Assembly (NCBI RefSeq): GCF_030269665.1
Contig: NZ_BSTS01000001.1
Span: forward strand, 248,001-312,000
DNA: 64,000 bases
DNA from: Actinomycetospora sp. NBRC 106375
GTDB lineage: Bacteria > Actinomycetota > Actinomycetes > Mycobacteriales > Pseudonocardiaceae
Reading direction: 5' to 3'
A program made the translations under genes and the position numbers. The notes below the pieces were generated by a model. It saw nothing but the letters and a program-made list of their open reading frames with translations. It had not been told where the DNA came from and did no database searches. Positions 19,724 through 29,098 of this stretch are shown here, one piece after another. Numbering within the stretch: position 1 is the first letter of the stretch; every line of letters begins with the position of its first letter.

Positions 19724-20820
19724 GGCCACCTTCGGTCCTCCTCCTGGTGCGGGCGGGCGGGGTCGGCTCCCGCGGCGGACACGCCGTTGCCGGCCGGGCC
19801 GTGCAGCGCCGCGGCATCGCGCAGCGGGACACGGTGGTGGGCGGCCTCGGCGAGCGCCTCGGCGAGAGCCTCGGGGTCGTGCCGGGGGCTGCCGTCGGGG
19901 GCCCCGACGGCGGTGAGCAGGGTCTCCGCGCCGAACGCCTCCGCGCCGCGGCGCAGGAGGTCGGGCTCGGGGACGGCGACGGTGTCGGCCACGACGGTGT
20001 CGAGGCGCAGCCGCGGCGCGTGGGCGGCGAGCACCTCGAGGTGCTGTTCGGGCGAGAAGCCCGCGGTCTCGCCGGGCTGTGGCTCGAGGTTGAGCACGAG
20101 CACCTTGCGCGCCTCGCTCTCGGCGAGCGCGGCGAACAGCTCGGGGACGAGCAGGTGGGGCAGGACGCTGGAGAACCACGAGCCGGGCCCCAGGGTGATG
20201 ACGTCGGCGGCCCGCAGCGCCTCGCACGCCTCGGGGCACGCCTTGGGACGCCGCGGGTCGAGGCGCACCTGCTGCACCCGTCCCGGCGTCGTCGCCACGG
20301 CGACCTGCCCGCGGATGCGGTGGGCGACGTCGCGGTCCCCCCGATCGGCGCTGTCGCCGCCCGATGGGCCCCGGATGCCCGTGACGTCGGCCTCGATGTC
20401 GACGGGGTGCGGGCTCATCGGCAGCACCCGCCCCCGCACGCCGAGCAGGCCGCACGCCTGGTCGAGGGCGGCCACCGGGTCGTCGAGAACCTCGAGCAGG
20501 CCGGCGAGCAGGAGGTTCCCGACGGCGTGGCCCGCGAGGGCGCCGTGCCCGCCGTAGCGGTGCTCGAAGACCCGCTGCCACAGCGTGTTCTCCGGCCCCG
20601 GGTGCTCCTGGCCGGCGAGCGCGCCGAGCGCCATGCGCAGGTCCCCGGGCGGCAGGATGTCCAGCTCGCGGCGGATCCGTCCCGACGACCCGCCGTCGTC
20701 GGCGACCACGACGATCGCGGTGATGTCGTCGGTGAGCCGCCGCAGCGCCGAGAGCGTCGCGTGCAGCCCGTGGCCCCCGCCGAGGGCCACGGCCCGCAGC
20801 GGCCGCTCCGGGCCCGTCAC
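19720..20820 (-). CDS. yvcK: YvcK/CofD-like protein
   Basis: A gluconeogenesis/cell-wall factor (YvcK, CuvA in mycobacteria) that binds UDP-sugars and affects peptidoglycan synthesis. The nucleotide-binding segment [14 protein letters not shown] is near the N-terminus and [17 protein letters not shown] follows; [16 protein letters not shown] is in the second half. The GTG at 20820 overlaps the rapZ stop (GTGA), giving 366 residues. The C-terminal tail beyond [11 protein letters not shown] is low in complexity and probably disordered. Confidence 0.94.
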   Translation of the reverse strand: MTGPERPLRAVALGGGHGLHATLSALRRLTDDITAIVVVADDGGSSGRIRRELDILPPGDLRMALGALAGQEHPGPENTLWQRVFEHRYGGHGALAGHAVGNLLLAGLLEVLDDPVAALDQACGLLGVRGRVLPMSPHPVDIEADVTGIRGPSGGDSADRGDRDVAHRIRGQVAVATTPGRVQQVRLDPRRPKACPEACEALRAADVITLGPGSWFSSVLPHLLVPELFAALAESEARKVLVLNLEPQPGETAGFSPEQHLEVLAAHAPRLRLDTVVADTVAVPEPDLLRRGAEAFGAETLLTAVGAPDGSPRHDPEALAEALAEAAHHRVPLRDAAALHGPAGNGVSAAGADPARPHQEEDRRWP

Positions 20821-21725
20821 TCGCGCCCCACGTCGCGGTGGGACACGGTGACCTGCACGTCGTCCTCGCCGGACATGCGGCGGGCGAGCTCTTCGGCGAT
20901 GGCCACGCTGCGGTGCTTGCCGCCCGTGCACCCCACGGCGACGGTCAGGTAGCGCTTGCCCTCGCGGCGGTAGCCCGCGCCCACGAGGCGCAGCAGGCCC
21001 AGGTAGCGGTCGAGGAACTCCTCGGCGCCCTCCTGCGAGAGCACGTAGTCGCGGACCTCGGCCTCGCGACCGTCGTGCTCGCGCAGCTCGGGGATCCAGT
21101 GCGGGTTGGGCAGGAAGCGCATGTCGACCACGAGGTCGGCGTCGGGCGGCAGGCCGTGCTTGTAGCCGAACGACACGACCGTGACGTTGTGGGTGACCTC
21201 GCTGACGGAGTCGGCGAAGGCGCTCTCGATCGCCCCGCGCAGCTGGTGCACCGACCGGTTCGAGGTGTCGACCACGAGGTCGGCCTGGTCGTGCAGCGGG
21301 GCCAGCAGCTCGCGCTCGGCGGCGATGCCGTCGGAGAGCCGGCCGTCGCCCTGCAGCGGGTGCGAGCGCCGGTTCGCCTCGAAGCGGCGGATCAGCACGG
21401 CGTCGGACGCGTCGAGGAACAGCACCCGGGGGCGGTGGCCGCGCGCGTCCAGCTCCTTGATCACCGCGCCCAGGTCGGCGGTGAACGCGCGGCTGCGCAC
21501 GTCCATGACCACGGCGATCCTGGTGATCTGCCCGGACGACCGCGCGCCCAGGTCGACCATCGTCTCGATCAGCTCGGGCGGCAGGTTGTCGACCACGAAC
21601 CAGCCGAGGTCCTCGAGCACCTTGGCCGCCGTGCTGCGCCCCGCCCCGGACAGGCCGGAGACGATCGCGACCTCGATCCCGCCCGGGTGCGGGGCCACCT
21701 GGGGCACCTCCGCACGTCCCGTCAT
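20817..21725 (-). CDS. rapZ: RNase adapter protein RapZ (YvcJ family P-loop protein)
   Basis: RapZ/YvcJ proteins bind nucleotides and, in E. coli, guide small-RNA decay linked to amino-sugar synthesis. The 302-residue protein has the Walker A region [20 protein letters not shown] near residue 25, with Arg where most P-loops have Lys; I recall Arg as usual in actinobacterial RapZ. The C-terminal domain shows [16 protein letters not shown] and [14 protein letters not shown]. The ATG at 21725 overlaps the uvrC stop, and GTGA links it to yvcK. Confidence 0.94.
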   Translation of the reverse strand: MTGRAEVPQVAPHPGGIEVAIVSGLSGAGRSTAAKVLEDLGWFVVDNLPPELIETMVDLGARSSGQITRIAVVMDVRSRAFTADLGAVIKELDARGHRPRVLFLDASDAVLIRRFEANRRSHPLQGDGRLSDGIAAERELLAPLHDQADLVVDTSNRSVHQLRGAIESAFADSVSEVTHNVTVVSFGYKHGLPPDADLVVDMRFLPNPHWIPELREHDGREAEVRDYVLSQEGAEEFLDRYLGLLRLVGAGYRREGKRYLTVAVGCTGGKHRSVAIAEELARRMSGEDDVQVTVSHRDVGRE

Positions 21726-23734
21726 GAGCTCCCCCCGTCGTCCAGGGCGTCCAGGACGGCCTCCGCGGTGCGCCGGCCTACCCCGGGCACCTCGGTGATC
21801 TGCTCGACCGTGGCCGCCCGCAGCTTCTTCACCGAGCCGAAGTGCTTGATCAACGCGGTGCGGCGGGCCTCGCCCAGCCCGGGCACCCCGTCGAGCGCCG
21901 ACGTCGTCATCCGCGTCGAACGCTTCTGGCGGTGGTAGGTGATGGCGAAGCGGTGCGCCTCGTCGCGCACGCGCTGGAGCAGGTAGAGCGCCTCACTCTG
22001 GCGCGGCAGGATCGCCGGGTCCTCCTCGCCGGGGAGCCACACCTCCTCGAGGCGCTTGGCGAGCCCGACGACCGCGACGTCGGTGATGCCGAGCTCGCTC
22101 AGCACCTCCGCGGCCGCCGCGACCTGCGGGGCGCCGCCGTCGACGACCAGCAGGTTCGGCGGGTAGGCGAACTTCCGGGGGCGCCCGGTGGTCGGGTCGA
22201 TGCCGGGCAGGGGGCCGTCGTCGGCGGGGTCGACCTCGCCCGACGCCGGGGCCCCGTCGCTGGTCTCCCCCGCGCACGCCGTGTCGGTGTGGTCGGGCGC
22301 TTCCTGCTCGGTCTCCTTGAGGTAGCGGGCGAACCGCCGGCGCACGACCTCGGCGATCGCCGCGACGTCGCCGCCCTCCGCGCCGCCGCGGATCGCGTAG
22401 CGCCGGTAGTCGGCCTTCTTCGCCAGCCCGTCCTCGAAGACCACGAGGCTCGCGACCACGTCCGACCCTTGGACGTGCGAGACGTCCGTGCACTCGATGC
22501 GCAGCGGCGCGGTGTCGAGCCCGAGCTGCTCCTGGAGCTCCTCGAGCGCCGCGCTGCGGGCGGTGAGGTCGCCGGCGCGCCGGAGCTTGTGCCGGGTGAG
22601 CTCCTCCCGCGCGTTGCGCTCGACGGTCTCGGCGAGCGTGCGCTTGTCGCCGCGCTGGGCCACGCGCAGCGAGACCCGCGACCCGCGCAGCGCGGTGAGC
22701 CACTGCGTCAGCGCGGACGCGTCCTCGGGCATCGCCGGGACCAGCACCTCGCGCGGCACCGGCTGCACGGCGTCGTCCGCGGAGCCCGCGAGGGCGGCCT
22801 GCTCGCCGTAGAACTGGGCGAGGAACTGGCCCACGAGGTCGGGCACGTCGCTGTCGGCCTCGGTCTCGACCACCCAGCCGCGCTGGCCCCGCACGCGCCC
22901 GCCGCGGACGTGGAACACCTGGACCGCGGCCTCGAGCTCGTCGGTCGCGAAGGCGACGACGTCGGCGTCGGTGCCGTCGCCGAGCACGACGGCCTGCTTC
23001 TCGACCACCCGCTTGAGCGCGCCGGCGTCGTCGCGCAGGCGGGCCGCCTTCTCGAAGTCCATGTCGGCCGCGGCGACCTGCATGTCCTTCTCGATGCGCC
23101 CGATGAGCTGGTCGGTGTGGCCGGCGAGGAAGTCGCAGAAGTCGAGCACGATCTGGCGGTGCTCGTCGGCGCTGACACGCCCGACACAGGGCGCCGCGCA
23201 CTTGTCGATGTAGCCGAGCATGCAGGGGCGCCCGATCTGGCCGTGGCGCTTGAACACCCCGCCCGAGCACTGGCGCGCCGGGAACACCCGCGTGAGCAGC
23301 TTGACCGTCTCGCGGATCGCCCAGGCGTGGGCGTAGGGCCCGAAGTACCGGACGCCCTTGCGCCGGGGCCCCCGGTAGACCCGCAGCTGCGGGTACTCCT
23401 CGTTCAGCGTCACCGCGAGGACCGGGTAGGTCTTGTCGTCGCGGTAGCGGACGTTGAACCGCGGGTCGTACTCCTTGATCCAGTTGTACTCGAGCTGGAG
23501 GGCCTCGACCTCGGTGTGGACCACCGTCCACTGCACTGCCGCAGCGGACGTCACCATCCGCCGCGTCCGCGGGTGCAGCCCGGCGATGTCGGCGAAGTAG
23601 GAGTTGAGCCGACTCCGCAGGCTCTTGGCCTTGCCGACGTAGATGACCCGGCCGTTCTCGTCGGAGAACCGGTACACGCCGGGCGCCTCCGGGATGCTCC
23701 CCGGCGCGGGTCGGTACGTCTGCGGGTCGGCCAT
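21722..23734 (-). CDS. uvrC: Excinuclease ABC subunit C
   Basis: UvrC makes both incisions in nucleotide-excision repair. The 670-residue protein has an N-terminal GIY-YIG nuclease ([21 protein letters not shown] at 19-39), a Cys cluster (ARQCSGGVF ... [15 protein letters not shown]), a UVR domain for UvrB contact ([16 protein letters not shown]), an RNase H-like C-terminal nuclease ([24 protein letters not shown]) and tandem helix-hairpin-helix motifs at the end. The ATG at 23734 heads the coupled uvrC-rapZ-yvcK-whiA operon. An acidic stretch near residues 490-515 interrupts the conserved core and may be a local expansion. Confidence 0.97.
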   Translation of the reverse strand: MADPQTYRPAPGSIPEAPGVYRFSDENGRVIYVGKAKSLRSRLNSYFADIAGLHPRTRRMVTSAAAVQWTVVHTEVEALQLEYNWIKEYDPRFNVRYRDDKTYPVLAVTLNEEYPQLRVYRGPRRKGVRYFGPYAHAWAIRETVKLLTRVFPARQCSGGVFKRHGQIGRPCMLGYIDKCAAPCVGRVSADEHRQIVLDFCDFLAGHTDQLIGRIEKDMQVAAADMDFEKAARLRDDAGALKRVVEKQAVVLGDGTDADVVAFATDELEAAVQVFHVRGGRVRGQRGWVVETEADSDVPDLVGQFLAQFYGEQAALAGSADDAVQPVPREVLVPAMPEDASALTQWLTALRGSRVSLRVAQRGDKRTLAETVERNAREELTRHKLRRAGDLTARSAALEELQEQLGLDTAPLRIECTDVSHVQGSDVVASLVVFEDGLAKKADYRRYAIRGGAEGGDVAAIAEVVRRRFARYLKETEQEAPDHTDTACAGETSDGAPASGEVDPADDGPLPGIDPTTGRPRKFAYPPNLLVVDGGAPQVAAAAEVLSELGITDVAVVGLAKRLEEVWLPGEEDPAILPRQSEALYLLQRVRDEAHRFAITYHRQKRSTRMTTSALDGVPGLGEARRTALIKHFGSVKKLRAATVEQITEVPGVGRRTAEAVLDALDDGGSS

Positions 23735-23796
23735 GATGACCCCCAGCGTAGGCGCGTCCGTCCGGCGACCCGGCGTGCACCCGGATGGGTGGAATC

Positions 23797-23826
23797 GGCG
23801 TGTCGCGCGGCGTGTCCCGGCGTGTC
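23797..23826. repeat. Three close GGCGTGTC direct repeats
   Basis: GGCGTGTC occurs at 23797, 23809 and 23819 in the 119-bp gap between the end of the MetE-like gene and the uvrC start. The 12- and 10-bp spacing is near one helical turn, so the uvrC promoter region could carry an operator. No other signal is evident there. Confidence 0.35.
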
Positions 23827-23853
23827 GGCGTCACGCCGCGCCGTGCCGAGGCG

Positions 23854-24996
23854 TTAGGCCCCCACCAGCCGTGCGCCCTCCGCGATCGCGCGCAGCTTCA
23901 TCTCCGCGACCGTCGGGCCGACCCGGCCGAACCCCACGAACGTCCCGAAGCCGCAGTCGGTGCCGGCCATGACGCGGTCGGGGCCGACGACGCGGGTGAA
24001 CCGCTCGAGGCGCTGCGCGATGAGGCGCGGGTGCTCGACGATGTTGTTCAGGGTGTCGACCACGCCGGGCAGCAGGACCTTGTCGCCGGGGATCGTCATC
24101 TCGGCGACGTCGGCCCACTCGTGCTCGTGGCGCGGGTTGGCGGCCTCGAACGAGATCGTCTGCGGCCGGCCGGCCAGCACGGGCGGGAGCAGCTCGGCGA
24201 GCGGGGCGTCGAGGTGGTGCGGGCCCTCGTAGTTGCCCCAGCACAGGTGCAGCCGCACCCGCGACGGGTCGATCCCCTCGAGGGCCCGGTCGATCGCCGC
24301 CATGTGGCGCTCGGCGAACCCGACGATCCCGCGCCGTTCGACCTCGTCGCCGCACCAGAACCGGGTGTGGCCGGCCATCGGGATGTCCGGACAGTCCAGC
24401 TGGAGGATCAGGCCCGCGTCGACGATCGCCCGGTACTCGTGGGCCATCGCGTCGGCGAGCGCGTCGAGGTAGCTGTCGTAGTCCGGGTAGTGCAGGTTCG
24501 GGCTGCACGTGGAGATGCAGCCCGGCGACGCGGCCGGGACGAACGCGCCGCCGTCGGCGGTGTGGCCCGTCTTGTCGAGGGCCAGCTTCAGGGTGTCGAT
24601 GTCGCGCTGGACGGCCGCGGCGCCGACGTAGCTCACGGGGCCCTCGCAGTTCGCCGGCATGATGTGCGCGCCGGCCTCGCCCCCGTACTGCGCGATCGCG
24701 AGCTCGGGCGCGGCCTCGAGGTCGTCGATGCTCCACGCCCCGGCCTGGCCGCCGAAGCCGTCGAGACGCTCGCGGACGTAGTTGACGAAGCCGGGCTTGC
24801 CCATCTCGCCGTCGGAGACCACGTCGATCCCCGCGCCGTGCTGCATGGCGACCACGTCGTGCACGGCGTCGGTGACGGCGGCCTCGAGCTCGACAGTGGA
24901 ATCAGCGTCACCCCGCCCCTCCTGGTGGAGGTACATCAGCCGGGTCAGCGCCTCGGGACGCGGCAGGCTGCCCACGTGGGTGGTGCGGACGGTCAT
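23854..24996 (-). CDS. MetE C-terminal-like zinc methyltransferase family protein
   Basis: A 380-residue single-barrel protein related to the catalytic half of cobalamin-independent methionine synthase and to epoxyalkane:coenzyme M transferase. The N-terminal HVGSLPRP signature (residues 7-14) is intact. The zinc set H-x-C ... E ... C is visible as H250 and C252 (LHLCWGN), E284 (SFEAANPRHEHE) and C348 (GTDCGFGTF). It therefore probably activates a thiol for alkyl transfer. It lacks the N-terminal MetE domain and lies in an operon with an MBL hydrolase and an FAH hydrolase, so a catabolic alkyl transfer is more likely than methionine synthesis. The substrate is not known. Confidence 0.82.
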   Translation of the reverse strand: MTVRTTHVGSLPRPEALTRLMYLHQEGRGDADSTVELEAAVTDAVHDVVAMQHGAGIDVVSDGEMGKPGFVNYVRERLDGFGGQAGAWSIDDLEAAPELAIAQYGGEAGAHIMPANCEGPVSYVGAAAVQRDIDTLKLALDKTGHTADGGAFVPAASPGCISTCSPNLHYPDYDSYLDALADAMAHEYRAIVDAGLILQLDCPDIPMAGHTRFWCGDEVERRGIVGFAERHMAAIDRALEGIDPSRVRLHLCWGNYEGPHHLDAPLAELLPPVLAGRPQTISFEAANPRHEHEWADVAEMTIPGDKVLLPGVVDTLNNIVEHPRLIAQRLERFTRVVGPDRVMAGTDCGFGTFVGFGRVGPTVAEMKLRAIAEGARLVGA

Positions 24997-25014
24997 GGCG
25001 AGGGTCCTGTTCTG

Positions 25015-25989
25015 TCAGGGGTTGACGAACGACTCGGCCTGCGCGGGCGTGAAGCCCTCGAGTGCGGCGATCTTGGTGAGCACGGTGAGCCGGTCCGGGC
25101 GCGGGATGGACGGGTCGAGCTGCTGGTAGACGTTGAGCACGTTCTGCGCGAGGCGGCCGTGCTCGGGGAGGTCGGCGAACTTGCCGAGCTCGATCGAGGC
25201 GATGGCGTCGTCGACGTCGAGGCCGTCCTCGAAACGCCTGACCGCCTGCGCCTCGACCGACGCGAGGTACTCCCGCATCACGGAGACCTCGGGCTTGCCG
25301 CTCACCGGGCCGTGGCCCGGGACGATCACATCGACGTCCATGTCGAGGATCCGGTCCAGCGCGGCGATCCAGCGGTCGATGGGGCCGGCCCAGGCGATCG
25401 GGGTGCCGCCGACGAAGAGGATGTCGCCGGCGTAGAGCAGGCGGGCGTCGGGCACGTGGACGATCGCGTCGCCCGGGGTGTGCGCGGGCCCGACCTGGAT
25501 CAGCCGCACCTCGCGCCCGCCGACGTCGACGCTGTCCTCGCCGGTGAAGGTCCGGTCCGGACCCGTCGCCGTGATCCCCTCGAGCTCGAACGGCCCGAAG
25601 ATGTGACGGGCGAACTCCCCGAGCACGCCGTCGAGGTGCTTGACCTTGGCGACCGTGTCGAGTGCCTCCTGCGTCATCAGCTCGGCGGCCGCCGCGGACG
25701 CGAGGATCTCGACGTCGCGGGTCTTGACGAGCTCGTTGCCGTTGACGTGGTCCGGGTCGGAGTGGGTGTTGACCAGGGTCCCGAGCGGGTGGGCGTCGGT
25801 GACCGGCCGGAGGCCGTCGAGCATCTCCCGGGTCAGCTTGAGGTCGAACAGCGTGTCGACCAGCAGCGAGGTCCTGGACCCGGTGATCAGGCCGGCGTTG
25901 CTCCAGCCCCAGCTCCCGTCGGGCTGCAGCCAGGCGTGGCAGCCCTGCCCGAGGTCGTGGAGCCCCTTGCGGTAGTCCAGCGTGCTCAT
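25015..25989 (-). CDS. MBL-fold metallo-hydrolase
   Basis: A 324-residue metallo-beta-lactamase-fold hydrolase. The metal motif near residues 75-81 reads THSDPDH, so the second His of the common HxHxDH is replaced by Asp (D78), while H76, D80 and H81 remain. Further ligands are visible in GPAHTPGDAIVH, YAGDILF and VPGHGPVSG. The variant motif suggests altered metal occupancy or a family with its own consensus. It lies 18 bp upstream of the MetE-like gene and 27 bp downstream of the FAH gene, so they probably share a transcript. ATG 25989 has GAGAGGA upstream. Substrate unknown. Confidence 0.83.
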   Translation of the reverse strand: MSTLDYRKGLHDLGQGCHAWLQPDGSWGWSNAGLITGSRTSLLVDTLFDLKLTREMLDGLRPVTDAHPLGTLVNTHSDPDHVNGNELVKTRDVEILASAAAAELMTQEALDTVAKVKHLDGVLGEFARHIFGPFELEGITATGPDRTFTGEDSVDVGGREVRLIQVGPAHTPGDAIVHVPDARLLYAGDILFVGGTPIAWAGPIDRWIAALDRILDMDVDVIVPGHGPVSGKPEVSVMREYLASVEAQAVRRFEDGLDVDDAIASIELGKFADLPEHGRLAQNVLNVYQQLDPSIPRPDRLTVLTKIAALEGFTPAQAESFVNP

Positions 25990-26016
25990 GCGGGTCCTCT
26001 CGGTGGTGCTCGCGGG

Positions 26017-26961
26017 TCAGTAGCCGGTGCGCAGGGGGATCATCGGCGGGGCCTCGCGCACGACCTGGCGGGTCGCGCCGAGCGCCGGCGACGACAGCGC
26101 GACCACGTCGCCGGGCGCGAGCCAGCCCGTCCACGCGAACGGGTCCGGGGTGTCGACGTGCTCGAGCAGGCAGCCGCCGGGCACCGTGCCCGAGCCGATG
26201 ACGTCGCCGGGCCGCAGGTCGGTGCCGCGGGACATGTAGGCGAGCTGTTCGCCCCAGGTCCAGTCCATGCCCGCGAGCGAGCCCTTCGCGATCTCGCGGC
26301 CGTTGACCGTCGCCGCGACCTCGAAGGAGTAGCCGTCCGGCGTGACGTGGGGCGCGAGCTCGTCGACCGTCACCAGCGCGGGGCCGAGGGTGATGGCCAT
26401 GTCCTTGGCCTTGCCCATGCCGATGCCCTGCGCCATGTCGCGCATCTGGTGGTCGCGGGCGGTCCAGTCGTTGAAGAACGTGAAGCCGATGATGTGGTCA
26501 CCGGCGGTCTCCGGATCGAGGTCGCGACCGCCGCGGCCGACGACGGCCCCCACCTCGAGCTCGAGGTCGAACATGCGCGAGCCCGGGGCGATCGCCACGT
26601 CCTCGTACGGCCCGACCACCGCCGCCGGGTTGCCGAAGTAGAACGCGGGCGCCTGGGACCACGCCGGGTGCAGCTCCGGCGGCCGCCCGAGCGCGCGGTA
26701 GCAGCCGCGGAGGTGGTCGAGGAACGACAGCCCGTCGCGGATCGACGGCGGCGTCGGGATCGGGGCGAGCAGTCGCACCTCGTCGATCGGGCGGACCTCG
26801 GCCGGGTCGTGCCGCGCCGTCTCCGCCGCCGCGGCGAGCCGCTCGCCGTCGTCACCGAGCAGGGACAGGACCGTCACGCCCGCGGCGAGCCCCCGGACCG
26901 TGTCGTCCTCCCGGAGCCCGGCCCGTGGACCGGAACCCCCGTCGTAGGTCACCCAGCGCAC
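26017..26961 (-). CDS. Fumarylacetoacetate hydrolase (FAH) family protein
   Basis: FAH-fold enzymes split or decarboxylate beta-diketo or oxo acids, often late in aromatic ring breakdown. The 314-residue protein shows the metal-site segment MFDLELEVGAVVG, the downstream FFNDWTARDHQ, GPALVTVDEL, and VIGSGTVPGGCLLEH, which together define the family. Start choice: the GTG at 26961 has GGAGG six bases upstream; an in-frame GTG at 26976 lacks one. It is the first gene of a three-gene operon opposite a TetR gene. The exact substrate cannot be read. Confidence 0.86.
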   Translation of the reverse strand: MRWVTYDGGSGPRAGLREDDTVRGLAAGVTVLSLLGDDGERLAAAAETARHDPAEVRPIDEVRLLAPIPTPPSIRDGLSFLDHLRGCYRALGRPPELHPAWSQAPAFYFGNPAAVVGPYEDVAIAPGSRMFDLELEVGAVVGRGGRDLDPETAGDHIIGFTFFNDWTARDHQMRDMAQGIGMGKAKDMAITLGPALVTVDELAPHVTPDGYSFEVAATVNGREIAKGSLAGMDWTWGEQLAYMSRGTDLRPGDVIGSGTVPGGCLLEHVDTPDPFAWTGWLAPGDVVALSSPALGATRQVVREAPPMIPLRTGY

Positions 26962-26994
26962 GAGCCACCTCCACACCGTCGTGATCCGAATCCG

Positions 26995-27012
26995 TACTCG
27001 GGTACAGGTTCG
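26995..27012. promoter_or_regulatory. Candidate TetR operator, copy 1
   Basis: TACTCGGGTACAGGTTCG lies in the divergent FAH/TetR gap. Its left part is an imperfect palindrome (TACT-N2-RGTA). An 18-bp relative lies 56 bp away at 27051, differing at two positions. It is nearer to the FAH start. Confidence 0.6.
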
Positions 27013-27050
27013 ACGTCGGGAACCTAGCGCTCGGGTGTGACGTGAATCAA

Positions 27051-27068
27051 TACTGGAGTACAGGTTCG
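27051..27068. promoter_or_regulatory. Candidate TetR operator, copy 2
   Basis: TACTGGAGTACAGGTTCG repeats the copy at 26995 with two changes; the core TACTGGAGTA is close to a perfect TACT-N2-AGTA palindrome. It ends 27 bp before the TetR start, which fits autorepression. Binding by the adjacent regulator is inferred. Confidence 0.6.
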
Positions 27069-27095
27069 TGATCGTCGTGTGCTCTACTGACGGCG

Positions 27096-27686
27096 ATGGA
27101 GACGGTCGAGATCGCCGCGCGGACCCGCAAGCGCCTCGAGCGCCGCGACCGCGTCTACGCCGCGGCGATCGAGCTCTTCGTCGAGCAGGGGTTCGACGAG
27201 ACCTCGATGGACGACATCGCGGCGCGCGCCGGGCTCGCGCGCACCACGGTGTTCAACCACTTCTCCCGCAAGGCGCTCTTCCTCGAGGAGTGGGCCCTGC
27301 GGCGACGCCAGCGCGCCGCCCGGGCACTCGGCGAGACCGACCCGGCGGGGCGGTCCCTGCGCGAGCTGCTGGGTCGCTACTTCGCCGCGCTGGCGGAGGT
27401 GAACGCCGAGATGCGCGCCGAGACCACGGCGATGATGCGGCTGTCGCTCAACAACAGCGACGTCTTCCTCGGCCACGTCCTCGCCGGTGACCTGGCCGAC
27501 CTCGTGCTCGCGAGCGGCGCCCGCCTGCGGCCCTCGACCGACCCGGCGCAGGTCGGCCGGCTCCTGGCGCTCGGCTACTACTCCGCCGTCGTGCGGTGGA
27601 TCCACCTCGAGCCGGCGCCGTTCGCGCTCGACGCCGAGCTCTCCGCGATCCTCGACACCGTGCTGTCCGGGGCGTTGGCGGAGTAG
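27096..27686 (+). CDS. TetR/AcrR family transcriptional regulator
   Basis: A 196-residue repressor-type protein. The N-terminal helix-turn-helix (about residues 18-64) reads AAIELFVEQGFDETSMDDIAARAGLARTTVFNHF in three pieces: helix 1, the ETSMDDIAARAGL turn and the recognition helix. The rest is an all-helical ligand domain with no recognisable pocket motif. It is transcribed away from the FAH-MBL-MetE-like operon across a gap with two related operator-like repeats, so it most likely controls that operon and itself. A terminator-like hairpin lies downstream. Confidence 0.92.
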   Translation: METVEIAARTRKRLERRDRVYAAAIELFVEQGFDETSMDDIAARAGLARTTVFNHFSRKALFLEEWALRRRQRAARALGETDPAGRSLRELLGRYFAALAEVNAEMRAETTAMMRLSLNNSDVFLGHVLAGDLADLVLASGARLRPSTDPAQVGRLLALGYYSAVVRWIHLEPAPFALDAELSAILDTVLSGALAE

Positions 27687-27809
27687 GCGCGGGCGCGGTC
27701 AGCGCCGGGCCAACGCCTCGCGACCCGCCCGCTCCACCGCCAGGTCGCTCGCCCCCTGGTGGAGCTGGTCGCACATCGCCGCGATCCAGCGTCGGGTCCG
27801 GAGACGACG

Positions 27810-27840
27810 ACGGCCCGCGAGCCGGGAGCTCGCGGGCCGT
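27810..27840. terminator. Bidirectional terminator-like hairpin
   Basis: A 12-bp perfect stem, ACGGCCCGCGAG with CTCGCGGGCCGT, closes a 7-nt loop between the convergent ends of the TetR gene and the gene at 27857. There is no U tract, as is usual in high-GC actinomycetes. The rest of the 27687-27856 gap shows no convincing gene. Confidence 0.75.
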
Positions 27841-27856
27841 GGTCGGGGTCGAGACG

Positions 27857-28156
27857 TCAGCCGGAGGGGGTGACGTCGATCGGCTCAGCGGGATCGCCGG
27901 GACGGCGGCCGAGGACGTCGGCGAGGAAGGTCTCGAGGTCGGTCGGCCGGCCCGCGGCGTCGAGCCGCGGGTGCTCGCGCCGGCCGGCCTCGGCGTCCGC
28001 GATCGCCTGCTCGACGAGCGCGCGCTCCTCGGAGCTCACGACCAGGAAGCCGCGCAGGGAGCCGTGCCAGGGCCGGCGCCACTGCACGTAGGTCAGATCC
28101 GTGCCCTCGATCTCCTGGATCTGGACACGGTTGCCGAGCCACGGGATGTCGCTCAT
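27857..28156 (-). CDS. Hypothetical protein, 99 residues
   Basis: I do not recognise this protein. It is soluble-looking, has no Cys, and begins with SDIPWLGNRVQIQEIEG, followed by a Trp-rich strand (TYVQWRRPWHGSLRGFLVVS) and a helical acidic half (EERALVEQAIADAEAGRREH; DLETFLADVLGRRPGD). The ATG at 28156 has a clear GAAGGAGAA site, supporting that it is real. It stands alone between a terminator hairpin and the PIG-L gene, which ends 201 bp upstream. Confidence 0.7.
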   Translation of the reverse strand: MSDIPWLGNRVQIQEIEGTDLTYVQWRRPWHGSLRGFLVVSSEERALVEQAIADAEAGRREHPRLDAAGRPTDLETFLADVLGRRPGDPAEPIDVTPSG

Positions 28157-28357
28157 GGGGGTTCTCCTTCGCGCCGGGGAGCGCGCCGGCGGCGGGACGT
28201 CCGCCCTCGGAGTCGAGCGTGACGGACCCGGCCGGCGCCGGGGGCGTCGTCGTCCCCATCTGACGCTTTCCAGGATCGGTACCCGGGCACGGCGAGTAAA
28301 CCCTCGGCAGCGTTGCGTGAGTCACCTGGTGGCCACGCTCACCCGCACGAATGAGTC

Positions 28358-29089
28358 CTACCGGGTGTCGAGGACCAGGTAGCCCTCGGCCAGGCGCTCC
28401 GGCCCGAAGTCGGCGGACTTGGCCTGGGAGCGGCCCCAGGCCCACATCCGGCCTGCGAGATCGTCCATGTGCGCGGTCTGGCTCTTGTGGGCGCGGAGGG
28501 CCTCGACCTTGCGCTCGTAGGCGTCGGTCGTGTCGACGTAGAGGTCAGCGCCCTCACCCATCTGGCTGATCCACACCTCGGCGACGGTGTGGGCCTCGAG
28601 ACCCTCGTCGGCGAGGAGCTCGGGGTGGGCGAACGGGTTACGCGCGTCCGGGTAGACCGCGCACATCACGGCCTCGCCGGCGGCGGTGTGGTCGGGGTGG
28701 CTGCCGTACATCGACCGCACGTTGCGCGTCGGCGACTGCGTCACGATCCGGTCCGGCTTGACCTGCCGGATGACGCGGGCGAGATCGCGGCGCAGCTCGT
28801 GGGTGACGTAGAGCCGCCCGTCGGGCCAGCCGAGGAAGTGCAGCTCGTCCACCCCGAGGATCGCGGCCGCGGCCCGCTGCTCCTCGCGGCGGATCGTCGC
28901 CATGTCGGTGCGGCTGACCTCCTCGTCGAACCCGCCGGCGTCGCCGTCGGTGATGAGGCAGTACACGACACGGTGGCCCTCCGAGGTCCAGGTGGCCACC
29001 GAGCCGCCGTTGCCGAAGTCGATGTCGTCGGGGTGCGCGACCATGATCAGGATCGTCAGGGTCGCGCCGTCGGACTGCTCTTCCGCCAC
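28358..29089 (-). CDS. PIG-L family deacetylase
   Basis: A zinc-dependent LmbE/PIG-L deacetylase of 243 residues. The metal motif AHPDD is at about residues 18-22 (MVAHPDDIDFGNGG), and the third ligand is in GSHPDHTAAG near 130. Family members remove acetyl groups from GlcNAc-type substrates, including MshB and Mca of mycothiol metabolism. This protein is shorter than those (about 300), so it is not called mshB. It begins with GTG 29089, 9 bp after the SWIM-protein gene, so the two may be co-transcribed. Confidence 0.87.
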   Translation of the reverse strand: MAEEQSDGATLTILIMVAHPDDIDFGNGGSVATWTSEGHRVVYCLITDGDAGGFDEEVSRTDMATIRREEQRAAAAILGVDELHFLGWPDGRLYVTHELRRDLARVIRQVKPDRIVTQSPTRNVRSMYGSHPDHTAAGEAVMCAVYPDARNPFAHPELLADEGLEAHTVAEVWISQMGEGADLYVDTTDAYERKVEALRAHKSQTAHMDDLAGRMWAWGRSQAKSADFGPERLAEGYLVLDTR

Positions 29090-29098
29090 CTGGTCAAC

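Noticed and set aside
27701-27778. Minus-strand frame of about 25 codons (MCDQLHQGASDLAVERAG) between the TetR gene and the terminator hairpin
   Set aside because: It has no ribosome site and its frame continues upstream into the hairpin; I could not support it as a gene.
28157-28357. GTGAG/CTCAC arms near 28319-28344 as a relative of the 40-bp palindrome
   Set aside because: Only 5-bp arms pair and the rest does not match; chance is likely.
28358-29089. Calling the PIG-L protein MshB or Mca
   Set aside because: It is about 50 residues shorter than those enzymes and has no mycothiol gene nearby; only the family can be supported.
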